A DNA stretch of 64,000 nucleotides from Candidatus Anammoximicrobium sp. (GCA_012515235.1 JAAYYU010000244.1:1-64000); one strand, 5' to 3'. Counted from the stretch's first letter, positions 25,615-34,306 are shown. Notes: generated from the letters alone by a model not told the origin. Made by a program: numbers and translations.

Positions 25615-26828
25615 AGCTCTCTCAGAACATCGGGTTGTCTTGCGAGATTCTGGCGGCGCACAAGCTCCGCACTTTGCTCAGCGTGATGGGCGTCGTGGTG
25701 GGCATTGCGACGGTCGTCCTGATGGTCGCGTTCGGACGGGGCGCGGAGCAGCAGATCCTGGACCGCATTCGCGACATGGGCACCAACTTGATCGTGGTCA
25801 ACGCGGGCCAGACGCGGATCGTCGCCGGACGCCAGCGGCAGACGTCGCTGGTCACCACGCTGCAAATCGACGACGCGGCGGCGATTGTCGAGCAGTGCCC
25901 GGCGGTCCGTTTGGCGTCCCCGGCGATCAGCAAGAAGCTGGCCGTCCGCTGGGAATCCGAAAACGCGGTCACCACCGTGATCGGGATGTCGCCGCAGGGG
26001 TTCTCCGTCCGGAATCTCGCCGCGTGCAGCGGCCGGGCGTTCGACGCCGAGGAGGACCGTGCCCGGCGGCGCGTGGCGGTGCTCGGCCCCACGGCCGCGC
26101 GGAACCTGTTCGGGCGCCAAGATCCGCTGGGCCTGCCGGTCCGCATCGGCCGCGTGCCGTTCGAGGTGATCGGCGTGACAGACGCCAAGGGCATGGACGC
26201 CAACGGCCTGGATCAGGACGATTTGATCCTCGTCCCTTTGGGAACCGCGATGCGGCGACTGCTGAACGTCGACTACATCGACACCGTCTATGCCCAGGCC
26301 CACTCGGCCGCAGTGCTCGACGCCGCCGAAAACGAAATTCGCCAACTGCTCCGCCAGCGGCACCGGCTGCGCGACAAGCCCGATGATTTCACCATCCAGA
26401 ACCAGGCGACGCTGCTGGCGGCCGAGCGCGAGACGGCGCAGTCGATGACGCTGCTGATCGGCAGCGTGGCCGGCATTTCGCTGCTGGTGGGCGGCATCGG
26501 CATCCTGGCGGTGATGCTGATTACCGTGCGCGAGCGGACGCCGGAGATCGGACTCCGCCGGGCGCTGGGAGCGACGCGCGGCGACGTGCGGCTGCAGTTT
26601 TTGTTCGAATCGGCCCTGCTGTCCGGCTCCGGGGGAATCTTGGGCGTCGCCGCGGGGGTGGCCGCCGCAGAGCTGGTTTCGCGGTTCGGGGATTTCCCGG
26701 CCGTGATTTCCTGGCCCACCACCGCGCTGGGGTTCGTCTTTTCCGTCGCCGTCGGCCTCCTCTTCGGAATCTATCCCGCCGCGCGGGCCGCGGCGTTGGA
26801 ACCTATCGAGGCGCTGAGGTCGGAGTAA
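25611..26828 (+). CDS. MacB-type ABC permease (second)
   Basis: A 405-residue permease starting MKLSQNIGLSCEILAAHKLR, with the same layout as its neighbour: N-terminal helix (LLSVMGVVVGIATVVLMVAF), periplasmic domain, then FtsX helices (LLIGSVAGISLLVGGIGILA and the RRALGATRGDVRLQFLFES coupling segment). It is the last gene of the operon. The two permeases share clear motifs but differ in most positions, as expected for an old duplication rather than a recent one. Confidence 0.9.
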   Translation: MKLSQNIGLSCEILAAHKLRTLLSVMGVVVGIATVVLMVAFGRGAEQQILDRIRDMGTNLIVVNAGQTRIVAGRQRQTSLVTTLQIDDAAAIVEQCPAVRLASPAISKKLAVRWESENAVTTVIGMSPQGFSVRNLAACSGRAFDAEEDRARRRVAVLGPTAARNLFGRQDPLGLPVRIGRVPFEVIGVTDAKGMDANGLDQDDLILVPLGTAMRRLLNVDYIDTVYAQAHSAAVLDAAENEIRQLLRQRHRLRDKPDDFTIQNQATLLAAERETAQSMTLLIGSVAGISLLVGGIGILAVMLITVRERTPEIGLRRALGATRGDVRLQFLFESALLSGSGGILGVAAGVAAAELVSRFGDFPAVISWPTTALGFVFSVAVGLLFGIYPAARAAALEPIEALRSE

Positions 26829-26947
26829 CGCGCTGGTCTTTGCCAGGAATGTCTTCTTGCGGTATGAATTCTGATGGCAATCACGCCACGGTCGCTTCGT
26901 GGCCGACACATGGACGTCCGCTTGGGTTCTGAAGCTGCGCTCCCGCT

Positions 26948-27151
26948 TAATTCGCGGACGTGCTTGGCGCCGTAACGCGAAATGTCGACGCCCGCTTCGG
27001 CGATGACCTGCACCGCCCTGCTGTTCAGACCATGCATTTCGACGCCCGCCGAGTACGGCTCGATGACCTTGCCCTTCAGTTGCCGCGTCCAGCCTTCGGC
27101 CATCTGGCTGCGGCAGGAATTCCCCGTGCATAGAAAAAGCACGTTCAGCAT
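26948..27151 (-). pseudogene. arsC: 5' fragment of arsenate reductase (LMW-PTP type)
   Basis: 68 codons match the thioredoxin-coupled arsenate reductase / low-molecular-weight phosphatase family. MLNVLFLCTGNSCRSQMAEG contains the P-loop (Cys8 to Arg14), and EPYSAGVEMHGLNSRAVQVI and GVDISRYGAKHVREL follow in register. After that the frame (open to 26771) reads as unrelated Arg/Ser-rich sequence, and the catalytic DPA-region Asp and the resolving-Cys segment are missing; the normal length is about 130-140. The 3' half is therefore lost and the gene is very likely inactive. Confidence 0.75.
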
Positions 27152-27450
27152 CCGCACTCCCCTTGTCCGCGACAGCGTTCTTCGGGATTCATGCTCAGGA
27201 TCCGCTTCAGCCGCGTGTTGTCGGCGCAACTTTGGGCGTGTTGCGCCACGTACCGGAAGACCAGCGCCGCTAGCTCGCCAGCCTCAAATCGTCTTGGATC
27301 AACGGCCAGAAGCCCACACGCGTTCCTTGCAAGTGCCGCGAAATGATCGCCGTCGTCGCAGGGTTGTCCAGTCCCGCAGAGGTAACCTCCGTCTTGAGCG
27401 GAAATCCCGGCTCGGCCATTCGCCGTCTGGGTGCGAGCGACCCGGCACCA
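27145..27450 (-). pseudogene. Cys-rich ORF upstream of arsC, probably frameshifted
   Basis: A 101-codon stop-to-stop frame ends in NPEERCRGQGECGC, and its TGA overlaps the arsC ATG (ATGCTGA), the usual sign of a coupled upstream gene. The 3' half (GELAALVFRYVAQHAQSCAD onward) has coding-like third positions, but this frame has no usable ATG. In the 5' half a different frame, from ATG near 27420 (MAEPGFPLKTEVTSAGLDNP onward), looks better and stops near 27271. A single frameshift between about 27260 and 27300 would join them. I do not recognise the family. Confidence 0.35.
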
Positions 27451-27512
27451 GTCCTAGCGCGTGAGTGGTGCGGGATTCAGCCGGTATTGTGAAACCGCCG
27501 GAAGACGGCACT

Positions 27513-27858
27513 AGCAACGGACGCCGAAATAACTTCCCCGTTTCGGCGGAACTTGGCGGCAAGTCAAAGCACTCGTCGACTCGCAAGCTGAAGTCCGCAG
27601 CAACTTTGCGGGGGCAGCCTCCTCCTGGCCCCCACGCTGCTCGCCAGCGTGGAGCGGTGTTCAAGACCAGAGATGTCGACGAAATCGGCCTCTTCGCCCC
27701 CACGCTGCTCGCCAGCGTGGAGCGGTGTTCAAGACCAGAGATGTCCGCGATGACATCGGCTGTCGTAGGGCGGGACGGCGGCGGGTGCTGAACATGGCTC
27801 CACGCTGACGAGCAGCGTGGGGGCCTAAATCCGGGAAGTTATTTCGGCCACCGTTGCT
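27513..27858. mobile_element. MITE-like element with ~26-bp terminal inverted repeats
   Basis: Left end (27513): AGCAACGG, AC, GCCGAAATAACTTCCC. Right end (read on the opposite strand from 27858): AGCAACGG, TG, GCCGAAATAACTTCCC. This gives 24 of 26 matches in inverted orientation. A TA dinucleotide abuts each end (27512-27513 and 27858-27859). Inside are three copies of the hairpin CCACGCTG/CAGCGTGG (27632-27652 and 27700-27720 in one orientation, 27800-27820 in the other), the first two embedded in a roughly 68-bp direct repeat. No transposase is encoded. It sits between the broken arsC region and the intact arsR. Confidence 0.7.
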
Positions 27859-27918
27859 ACAAGCAGCTTTTGATCGGGCGATCGGTCAGGGAATCTCCCA
27901 CTATTTCCAGCGCAACGA

Positions 27919-27950
27919 TTGCATTTTATGCATAAATGGCCAATAATGCA
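27919..27950 (+). promoter_or_regulatory. Promoter of the arsR at 27998 with palindromic spacer
   Basis: TTGCAT (27919-27924) and AATAAT (27942-27947) are spaced by 17 bp. The spacer begins with the perfect palindrome TTTATGCATAAA (27925-27936), and TGCATT (27920-27925) is inverted as AATGCA (27945-27950). This AT-rich patch stands out in GC-rich DNA and is a good operator candidate for the winged-helix protein encoded just downstream. Confidence 0.55.
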
Positions 27951-27997
27951 GTTATTGCGATTGCGGCAACCTCTATCGAAGCGAAAGGCGTGCCTGG

Positions 27998-28318
27998 ATG
28001 ACCAGTCCGAGAGATCCCGCGCGGTACGAGTTGCGTGCCGGCATTGTCAAGGCCCTCGCGTGCCCTGCGCGTCTGATGATCGTCGATGAGTTGGCCGAGC
28101 ACGGGGAACGTTCGGTGCAAGAACTCACCGCCATGATCGGCACGGACGGATCGACGGTTTCGCGGCACCTCTCGACGCTCAAAAACGCGGGCGTCGTCGC
28201 GAGCCGCAAGTCGGGGACTACGGTGTACTACCGCCTGCGAATGAAGTGCATCCCCGTATTCCTGAACTGTATCGAATCCATGCTGCGGGAAGACTCCGAA
28301 ATGAAATGCCGCGTCTGA
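27998..28318 (+). CDS. ArsR/SmtB-family regulator lacking the CxC metal motif
   Basis: A 106-residue winged-helix protein closely similar to the ArsR at 19919 (VKALACPARLMIVDELAEHG; TVSRHLSTLKNAGVVASR; TTVYYRLRMKC). The As(III)-binding CVC is replaced by SVQ (residues 39-41). Remaining cysteines are at 22, 84, 91 and 104. It may sense a different ligand or use the C-terminal cysteines (CIPVFLNC) alone. It lies 122 bp upstream of an RND pump on the same strand and is its likely local regulator. Confidence 0.85.
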   Translation: MTSPRDPARYELRAGIVKALACPARLMIVDELAEHGERSVQELTAMIGTDGSTVSRHLSTLKNAGVVASRKSGTTVYYRLRMKCIPVFLNCIESMLREDSEMKCRV

Positions 28319-28440
28319 AGACTCAACGCCGCGAGGAAAACAGGGTGGCGACCGGGACGAGAATCCTGTTGCGGTTGGGGTCGTGAACGATTTGCGGAAA
28401 ACGGTTGAAACTATCTGGCTCCGCTGCTGGAAATACTCCC

Positions 28441-31400
28441 ATGTGGATCGTTCGTCTCGCCCTTCGCCGACCGTATACCTTTGTCGTGGCGGCTCTGGTT
28501 CTGTTGCTGCTGGCGCCGTTGGTCCTGCTGCGCATGCCGACGGACATTTTTCCGGCCATCAACATTCCGGTGGTCAGCGCTGTCTGGCTGTACGGGGGGC
28601 TGAGCGCCAAGGAGATGGAGCAACGGATTGTCTACTTGCACGAGCGTCAGATCGCCGCGACGGTGAACGACATCGAGCACCTTGAATCGACGTCCTACAA
28701 CGGCGCCGCCGTCATCAAGGTGTTCTTCCAACCCGGCGCCTCGGTGGAAGCGGGCGTGGCCCAGATTTCCTCCGGGGCCCAGGCGGTGTTGCGGTTCCTG
28801 CCGCGGAGCGTGACCCCGCCGATCATCATCCGCTACAACGCCTCCACGGTGCCGATCCTGCAATACAGTTTTGCCAGCCAGAAGTACTCGGAATCCGAAC
28901 TGCAGGACATGACGTTCAACCAGGTGCGGATGGGGCTGGCCAACGTGCCGGGCGCGTCCGTGCCCAATCCGTTCGGCGGCAAGGTGCGCGTGGTCTCGGT
29001 CGATCTGGACCTGCCCGCGTTGAAGGCGAAGAATCTGGCGCCCATGGACGTCGTCCATGCGCTGAACGCCCAGAACCTGATCTTGCCCAGCGGCAGCGTG
29101 AAGATTGGCGAGACCGAGTACGACGTGGCGCTGAACAGCAGCCCGCTGATCCTGGACGAACTGAACGAAATGCCGATCAAGTCCATCGACGGCGCGGTGA
29201 TCCGCGTGCGCGACGTGGCCCTGGTCCACGACGGTTATCAGCCGCAACTGAACGTTGTCCGACTGGACGGAGTCCGCGGCGTACTGCTGACGATTCTCAA
29301 GAGCGGGATGGCCTCGACGCTGAACGTCGTGCGTGGGGTCAAGGCCACCATGCCGCGGATCTTGAGCGGGTTGCCGCCGGAGTTGGAGGTCAAGGAGTTT
29401 TCCGATCAATCACTGTTCGTGCGCGCCGCGATCGACGGGGTGACCCACGAAGGCTTGATCGCAGCCACGCTGACCGCGCTGATGATTTTGCTGTTCCTGG
29501 GCGCATGGCGCGGCACGCTGATCATCGCCATTTCCATTCCGCTATCGGTGCTGGTGTCCATCTTCACGCTGTCGGCCCTGGGGCAGACGATCAACCTGAT
29601 GACGTTGGGCGGTCTGGCGTTGTCGGTGGGCATCCTGGTGGACGACGCCACGGTGGAAATCGAGAACGTCCACCGGCACATGGCCATGGGCAAGCCCACG
29701 GTGCAGGCGATCCTGGACGGCGCGCAGGAAATTGCGATGCCCGCCTTTGTGGGCACGCTGTGCATCTGCATCGTGTTCGTGCCGATGTTCTTTCTGACCG
29801 GCACGGCGCGGCACCTGTTCGTGCCGCTGGCCGAAGCCGTGGTGTTCGCCATGCTGGCCAGCTACGTCCTGTCGCGGACGCTGGTTCCCACGCTGGTGAT
29901 GTGGTTTTACCGGCACGTCGAGTATCGCGGTCACGGGACCGACTCGCGCCGCGTCGCCTTCTGGCTGCGGCCGTTCGTGGCGTTCCAGCACGGCTTCGAG
30001 TGGGCTTTCGACCGCTTGCGGGAAAGCTACCGGCGCTGGTTGGGCGGCGTGTTGCACCATCGGCTGCTGTTTGCCGCGCTGTTCGTGGCATTCTGCCTGG
30101 CCACCGCGGCAATCCTGCCGCAACTGGGCCAGGATTTTTTTCCGGCGGTGGACGCGGGCCAGTTCCGCTTGCACTTGCGGGCCCGCAGCGGCACGCGGAT
30201 CGAGGAGACGGTCAAGCTGACGGCGGAGGTCGAGGCGGCGATTCGCCGGGAAATCCCGCCCGGTGAAATTGAGGGCGTGCTGAACAACATCGGGATTCCT
30301 TCCGGGGGCATTCCCCTGACGTACATCGACAACGGCCTGATCGGCACCGGCGACGCGGACATCCTGGTTTCGCTGCGGCCTGGACACCAGCCCACGGAAG
30401 ACTACGTACGACGTTTGCGAGTATTGTTAAACCACGAATTCCCGGGTGTGATGTTCTACTTCCTGCCTGCCGATATCGTGAGCCAGACGATCAATTTCGG
30501 ACTGCCCGCCCCCTTCAACATCCAGATCATGGGCCGCGATCAAAACACCAACCGCGTCCTGGCCGGGCAGTTGGCCGCAAAGCTCCGCCGCGTGCCGGGT
30601 GTGGTGGACGTGCGGGTGCAGCAACCGGCCGACTTGCCGCGGCTGCAAGTCGCGGTGGACCGGACGAAAGCCTCGGACATGGGCTTGACCGAGCAGCACG
30701 TGGCCAGCTCGATGCTCCTGGGATTGAGCGGCAGCGCCCAGGTTCAGCCGATGTACTGGCTCGATCCGCGCCGCGGCGTTCAGTACCTGATCAACGTCCG
30801 CGTTCCCGAACGCGCGATCGATTCGCTGGAGGCCCTGCAGGCGATTCCGGTCGAGGGCAGCCAGCCCGGTGAGGGCGATGCTTCGCTGTTGGCCAACCTG
30901 GCCACGCTGCAGCGCACGAGCGTTCCGCCGGTCGTCAACCACTACAACGTGACGCCGGTCATCGACGTGCTGGCCAGCGTCAGCGGCCGCGATTTGGGAG
31001 GCGCCCTGCAAGACATCCGGCCGCTGATTGCCGAGACGGAAAAGCAGCTGCCGCGCGGCAGCTTCATCAGCCTCCGCGGGCAGGCGGAGACGATGAATTC
31101 CAGCTTCCTCGGCCTGGGGATCGGGCTGGTCATGGCCATCGTCTTGGTCTATTTGCTGCTGGTCGTCAATTTTCAAAGCTGGCTGGATCCGTTCATCATC
31201 ATCACCGCCCTGCCGGGAGCGTTGGCCGGTGTGGTGTGGGGGCTGTACCTGACTTTTACCACCTTGAACGTACCGGCCCTGATCGGCGCAATCATGAGCC
31301 TGGGCGTGGCCACGGCCAATTCGGTCCTGGTCGTGACCTTTGCCCGCAACAACTTGCGCGCCGGGATGGACCCGTTGGACGCCGCCTGGCAGGCGGGCAC

Positions 31401-31662
31401 AGGCCGCTTGCGTCCGGTGCTGATGACCGCGCTGGCCATGATCATGGGCATGTTGCCGATGGCCATCGGCTTGGGCGAGGGCAGTGAGCAGAACGCTCCC
31501 TTGGGCCGCGCGGTGATCGGCGGCTTGCTCGTCGCGACGTTCGCCACCCTGTTTTTCGTGCCCGCCGTATTTCGCCTGTTGCACCACCGCCCGGAACTGA
31601 GACGGCCGGACGATTGGGACGCCACTGCTTCGCAAGACAGTCTCAGTCCGCGCACATCGTAG
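28441..31662 (+). CDS. RND-family efflux permease (HAE1-like)
   Basis: A 1073-residue inner-membrane pump, full length for the AcrB/MexB-type superfamily. The N-terminal helix is YTFVVAALVLLLLAPLVLL. The proton-relay Asp pair is in ALSVGILVDDATVEIENVH, and the second half repeats the layout with ALIGAIMSLGVATANSVLVV. Two large periplasmic loops follow helices 1 and 7. Drug-type (HAE1) rather than metal-type (CusA) is suggested by the lack of a Met-rich relay, but the substrate is not readable. The start ATG 28441 is the family start; a GTG 36 bp earlier is possible. Its stop codon lies inside the left arm of a long inverted repeat. Confidence 0.9.
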   Translation: MWIVRLALRRPYTFVVAALVLLLLAPLVLLRMPTDIFPAINIPVVSAVWLYGGLSAKEMEQRIVYLHERQIAATVNDIEHLESTSYNGAAVIKVFFQPGASVEAGVAQISSGAQAVLRFLPRSVTPPIIIRYNASTVPILQYSFASQKYSESELQDMTFNQVRMGLANVPGASVPNPFGGKVRVVSVDLDLPALKAKNLAPMDVVHALNAQNLILPSGSVKIGETEYDVALNSSPLILDELNEMPIKSIDGAVIRVRDVALVHDGYQPQLNVVRLDGVRGVLLTILKSGMASTLNVVRGVKATMPRILSGLPPELEVKEFSDQSLFVRAAIDGVTHEGLIAATLTALMILLFLGAWRGTLIIAISIPLSVLVSIFTLSALGQTINLMTLGGLALSVGILVDDATVEIENVHRHMAMGKPTVQAILDGAQEIAMPAFVGTLCICIVFVPMFFLTGTARHLFVPLAEAVVFAMLASYVLSRTLVPTLVMWFYRHVEYRGHGTDSRRVAFWLRPFVAFQHGFEWAFDRLRESYRRWLGGVLHHRLLFAALFVAFCLATAAILPQLGQDFFPAVDAGQFRLHLRARSGTRIEETVKLTAEVEAAIRREIPPGEIEGVLNNIGIPSGGIPLTYIDNGLIGTGDADILVSLRPGHQPTEDYVRRLRVLLNHEFPGVMFYFLPADIVSQTINFGLPAPFNIQIMGRDQNTNRVLAGQLAAKLRRVPGVVDVRVQQPADLPRLQVAVDRTKASDMGLTEQHVASSMLLGLSGSAQVQPMYWLDPRRGVQYLINVRVPERAIDSLEALQAIPVEGSQPGEGDASLLANLATLQRTSVPPVVNHYNVTPVIDVLASVSGRDLGGALQDIRPLIAETEKQLPRGSFISLRGQAETMNSSFLGLGIGLVMAIVLVYLLLVVNFQSWLDPFIIITALPGALAGVVWGLYLTFTTLNVPALIGAIMSLGVATANSVLVVTFARNNLRAGMDPLDAAWQAGTGRLRPVLMTALAMIMGMLPMAIGLGEGSEQNAPLGRAVIGGLLVATFATLFFVPAVFRLLHHRPELRRPDDWDATASQDSLSPRTS

Positions 31663-31741
31663 GCCGCTCGCTCCGCGAGCGGATAGCGGATTTCCGCTCG
31701 CTCCGCGAGCGGCCTACGATGGTTTGCGGGCCTCCGCCCGC
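31656..31741. repeat. Cluster of strong inverted repeats between pump genes
   Basis: ATCGTAGGCCGCTCGC (31656-31671) is repeated perfectly inverted at 31705-31720, giving 16-bp arms. Each arm also forms its own small hairpin (CCGCTCGC-tcc-GCGAGCGG). A third hairpin GCGGGC-ctcc-GCCCGC lies at 31726-31741. It could be a REP-like element or an attenuator that sets the ratio of pump to adaptor. There is no T-run. Confidence 0.8.
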
Positions 31742-31758
31742 GTGAGGAATAATTTGCC

Positions 31759-32976
31759 ATGCCTGCAGCCACATCGAATCCCACGAACTCGGCAGTTGCT
31801 CCGCTCGCCAAAGCCGCTACCGCCTCCCCGCGACAGGTCGGGCTCAGTTGGCTTTGGGCCGCGGCAATTCTCGCTGCGTTGCTGTTTGCCGGGGCCTTCG
31901 TCGCCGCCCGCCGGCCGCGGTTGCAGCAGCGTGAAGCCTTGGTCGTCCAGACTCGCGAGTTGGCGGTTCCCACCGTGACGGTGATCTCGCCCGTGCCCGG
32001 CCAGGCGGCGGACGGATTGTTGCTGCAAGCCGAAGTCAAGCCGTGGCTTGAAACGCCCATCTACGCTCGCGCCAACGGCTTCCTGAAACGCTGGCTGGTG
32101 GATCTGGGGGCTCGCGTGGAGGCGGGCCAGTTGCTGGGCGAAATTGAAACGCCCGAACTCGATCAGGAGCACGAACGGGCCCGGCATGAACTGGCTCAGG
32201 CGGAAGCGGCGTTGGCGTTGGCCAAGACGATCGCCCAGCGTTCGGCGCAGTTGGTCGAAGCGGGGGGCGTCAGCCGCGACGTGTACGACCAGGACCAAGC
32301 GGGCGTCGTCTTGAAATCGGCGGCGGCCGACGCCGCTCGCGCCGGGGTCCGCCGCTTGGAGGAACTCCGCGCGTTCGCGCAACTCACCGCGCCGTTTGCC
32401 GGCACGATTACGGCACGCAAAACCGACGTCGGCGATTTGATCGTGGCGGGCAGCGGCAAGGAGTTGTTCCGCCTGGCCCAGACCGACCGGCTCCGCGCCC
32501 GCGTGCGCGTCCCGCAGACGCGGGCGTTGGCGATTGAACCCGGCCAGACGGCCGAACTCCTGGTCCCGGAACTGCCGGCACACGTCTTCCCGGCCAAGGT
32601 CGGCCGCACGGCCGGAGCGATCTCCGCCGACTCGCGGACCCTGCTGGTGGAACTCGACGTGGACAATTCCGGCGGAGAAATCTTGGCGGGCAGCTTTGCC
32701 CAAGTGAGATTTGCCGGAATCCAGGACACGGCAACGCTGACATTGCCCGGCAACACCTTGCTGTTTCGCGCCGCGGGCCCCCAGGTCGGTGTGGTGCAGG
32801 CGGACGGCAGAGTCGAGTTGCGATCGCTGAAATTGGGCCGCGATTTCGGCAAGACGGTGGAAATCCTTGCCGGAGTCAGCGACACCGATCAGGTGATCCT
32901 GAATCCGTCCGATGCGCTGACGAGCGGCGCCGCAGTGCGGATCGTCGAGCCACTTCGAGACCGCGAAGCCGATTGA
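31759..32976 (+). CDS. RND periplasmic adaptor (membrane fusion protein)
   Basis: A 405-residue adaptor with one N-terminal helix (LSWLWAAAILAALLFAGAFV). The lipoyl halves contain PIYARANGFLKRWLVDLGAR and LTAPFAGTITARKTDVGD, on either side of a rather short coiled-coil hairpin of about 60 residues, followed by barrel domains. It follows the pump by 96 bp, with GAGGAAT upstream of ATG. It completes the inner part of an RND pump; no outer-membrane channel is adjacent, so a TolC-like protein must be supplied from elsewhere. Confidence 0.9.
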   Translation: MPAATSNPTNSAVAPLAKAATASPRQVGLSWLWAAAILAALLFAGAFVAARRPRLQQREALVVQTRELAVPTVTVISPVPGQAADGLLLQAEVKPWLETPIYARANGFLKRWLVDLGARVEAGQLLGEIETPELDQEHERARHELAQAEAALALAKTIAQRSAQLVEAGGVSRDVYDQDQAGVVLKSAAADAARAGVRRLEELRAFAQLTAPFAGTITARKTDVGDLIVAGSGKELFRLAQTDRLRARVRVPQTRALAIEPGQTAELLVPELPAHVFPAKVGRTAGAISADSRTLLVELDVDNSGGEILAGSFAQVRFAGIQDTATLTLPGNTLLFRAAGPQVGVVQADGRVELRSLKLGRDFGKTVEILAGVSDTDQVILNPSDALTSGAAVRIVEPLRDREAD

Positions 32977-33331
32977 CTTGCGGCCCGCCGAACGCAGGAC
33001 CATCCGACGGAAGTCTGACGTGGGCCGGGCTAGCGCGCGGAAGGCCGATTTCCGCGGCGCGGGGAATCGCTCTCCGCCAGATGCGCGGGACGTGCCGTTT
33101 CGGCGCAGGATGCCGAGAGTCGTAATTCCTCCAGGAAAACCGGGGACAGGAAAAGCACTGCGGCGTGCCCAAGCCGTCTACCGATACACAGAACACGCTT
33201 CGACTACGGACAGCTGAAGCCGGTTGGTCAGCGACTCCCACGGAGGGGTCAGAGTCGTTTCTATCAGTCAGCGGACAAATGCTGATTGTTCGGGAAACGT
33301 AATCGACGGTCCCTTCGCAGGAGTGACTAGG
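32977..33331. other. Intergenic stretch, no gene seen
   Basis: 355 bp between the adaptor stop and the outer-membrane protein start. Open frames exist, but they lack coding-like composition. A GCAGGAG sequence 9 bases before 33332 is the ribosome site of the next gene. I find no repeat shared with other regions. Confidence 0.5.
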
Positions 33332-34306
33332 ATGTTCCGATCCGTGGTGCGTGCGTCTGGCGTGTTCTTGGCTGTCTGTCTGTGCTTCGCGGTAAAGGCA
33401 AAAGGCACCGACAGTCCATTCAGGCTGGTGTCTTTCTCGACAGCGGGCTCTGAGGCAGAGTCTCCCGAACCGGCCTGGGACGAGTCCCAGAAAGAATGGG
33501 ATGAGTCCCAAAAAGGCTGCACCGAGTGCGGTCTTCTGGGCGACTGGTTTTGCGGCGTAAGGCAGGGACCGGTCTTTCTGGCTGAGGCGATGTTCCTCAA
33601 GTATCATCGAGCGGACGGGGTGCGCGTCGGCCACAGACCCGAAGATGCGCTGTATGGCGACTATTTGCCCGCACCGCGGTTCACTTTGGGCTATGTCTTT
33701 CCCGGAGGACTTGGCATCCGCGCAAGGTGGTGGGAATTCGATCACGAGCAGAGGAGCGAAAACAACTCTCTTCTCGCGGTGGACACCTACACGGTGGACC
33801 TGGAGGTGTACGAACGTTTTTGCCTGAACTGCAAATGGGCGGTCGAGGTGAGTGCGGGCGTGCGATACACCGAATTCTACGAGTACCAGGAAAAAGATAA
33901 GGGCCCAAGTTTCCACGACTACTCCGGCTGGGGCGGCGTGCTGGGACTCGAAGGCGTGCGGCGCGTCGGCTGCTACGGCGGACTGTACGCTCGCGCCCGA
34001 GGTGCCATCTTGGTGGGCGACAAGTACATCGAGAATGGGGAGAGGCCTTGGCAATCGTGGAACTCCGTCACCCTGCAAGATACCACGCAAGGCATGATCG
34101 AGTTGGCGTTTGGCGTTCAGTACTCTCGTCCGTTGCGGAACGGGATGGTGGTGACCGGCCGATTCGGGTACGAGTGGCAGAACTGGTACAACTTCAGCAG
34201 CGCTTTCGACGGGCCGCCGCCCATCAACACGACCATCGACTATTTTGTCGGTCCCAGCGATGTCGGCTTCGGGGGTTTCGTGCTGGCACTGGGCGTCAAC
34301 TACTGA
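33332..34306 (+). CDS. Outer-membrane beta-barrel protein (Legionella-OMP/Lpg1974-like)
   Basis: A 324-residue protein with signal peptide (VVRASGVFLAVCLCFAVKA). A short linker contains a tandem repeat of WDESQK, and a Cys pair occurs in GCTECGLLGDWFCG. The rest alternates amphipathic strands with aromatic girdles (FTLGYVFPGGLGIRARWWEF, AVEVSAGVRYTEFY, MIELAFGVQYSRPL) and ends in FGGFVLALGVNY, a typical barrel C-terminus. The family call is by style. It probably forms a pore or surface barrel. It is convergent with the PDZ gene, with a shared hairpin between the two. Confidence 0.7.
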   Translation: MFRSVVRASGVFLAVCLCFAVKAKGTDSPFRLVSFSTAGSEAESPEPAWDESQKEWDESQKGCTECGLLGDWFCGVRQGPVFLAEAMFLKYHRADGVRVGHRPEDALYGDYLPAPRFTLGYVFPGGLGIRARWWEFDHEQRSENNSLLAVDTYTVDLEVYERFCLNCKWAVEVSAGVRYTEFYEYQEKDKGPSFHDYSGWGGVLGLEGVRRVGCYGGLYARARGAILVGDKYIENGERPWQSWNSVTLQDTTQGMIELAFGVQYSRPLRNGMVVTGRFGYEWQNWYNFSSAFDGPPPINTTIDYFVGPSDVGFGGFVLALGVNY

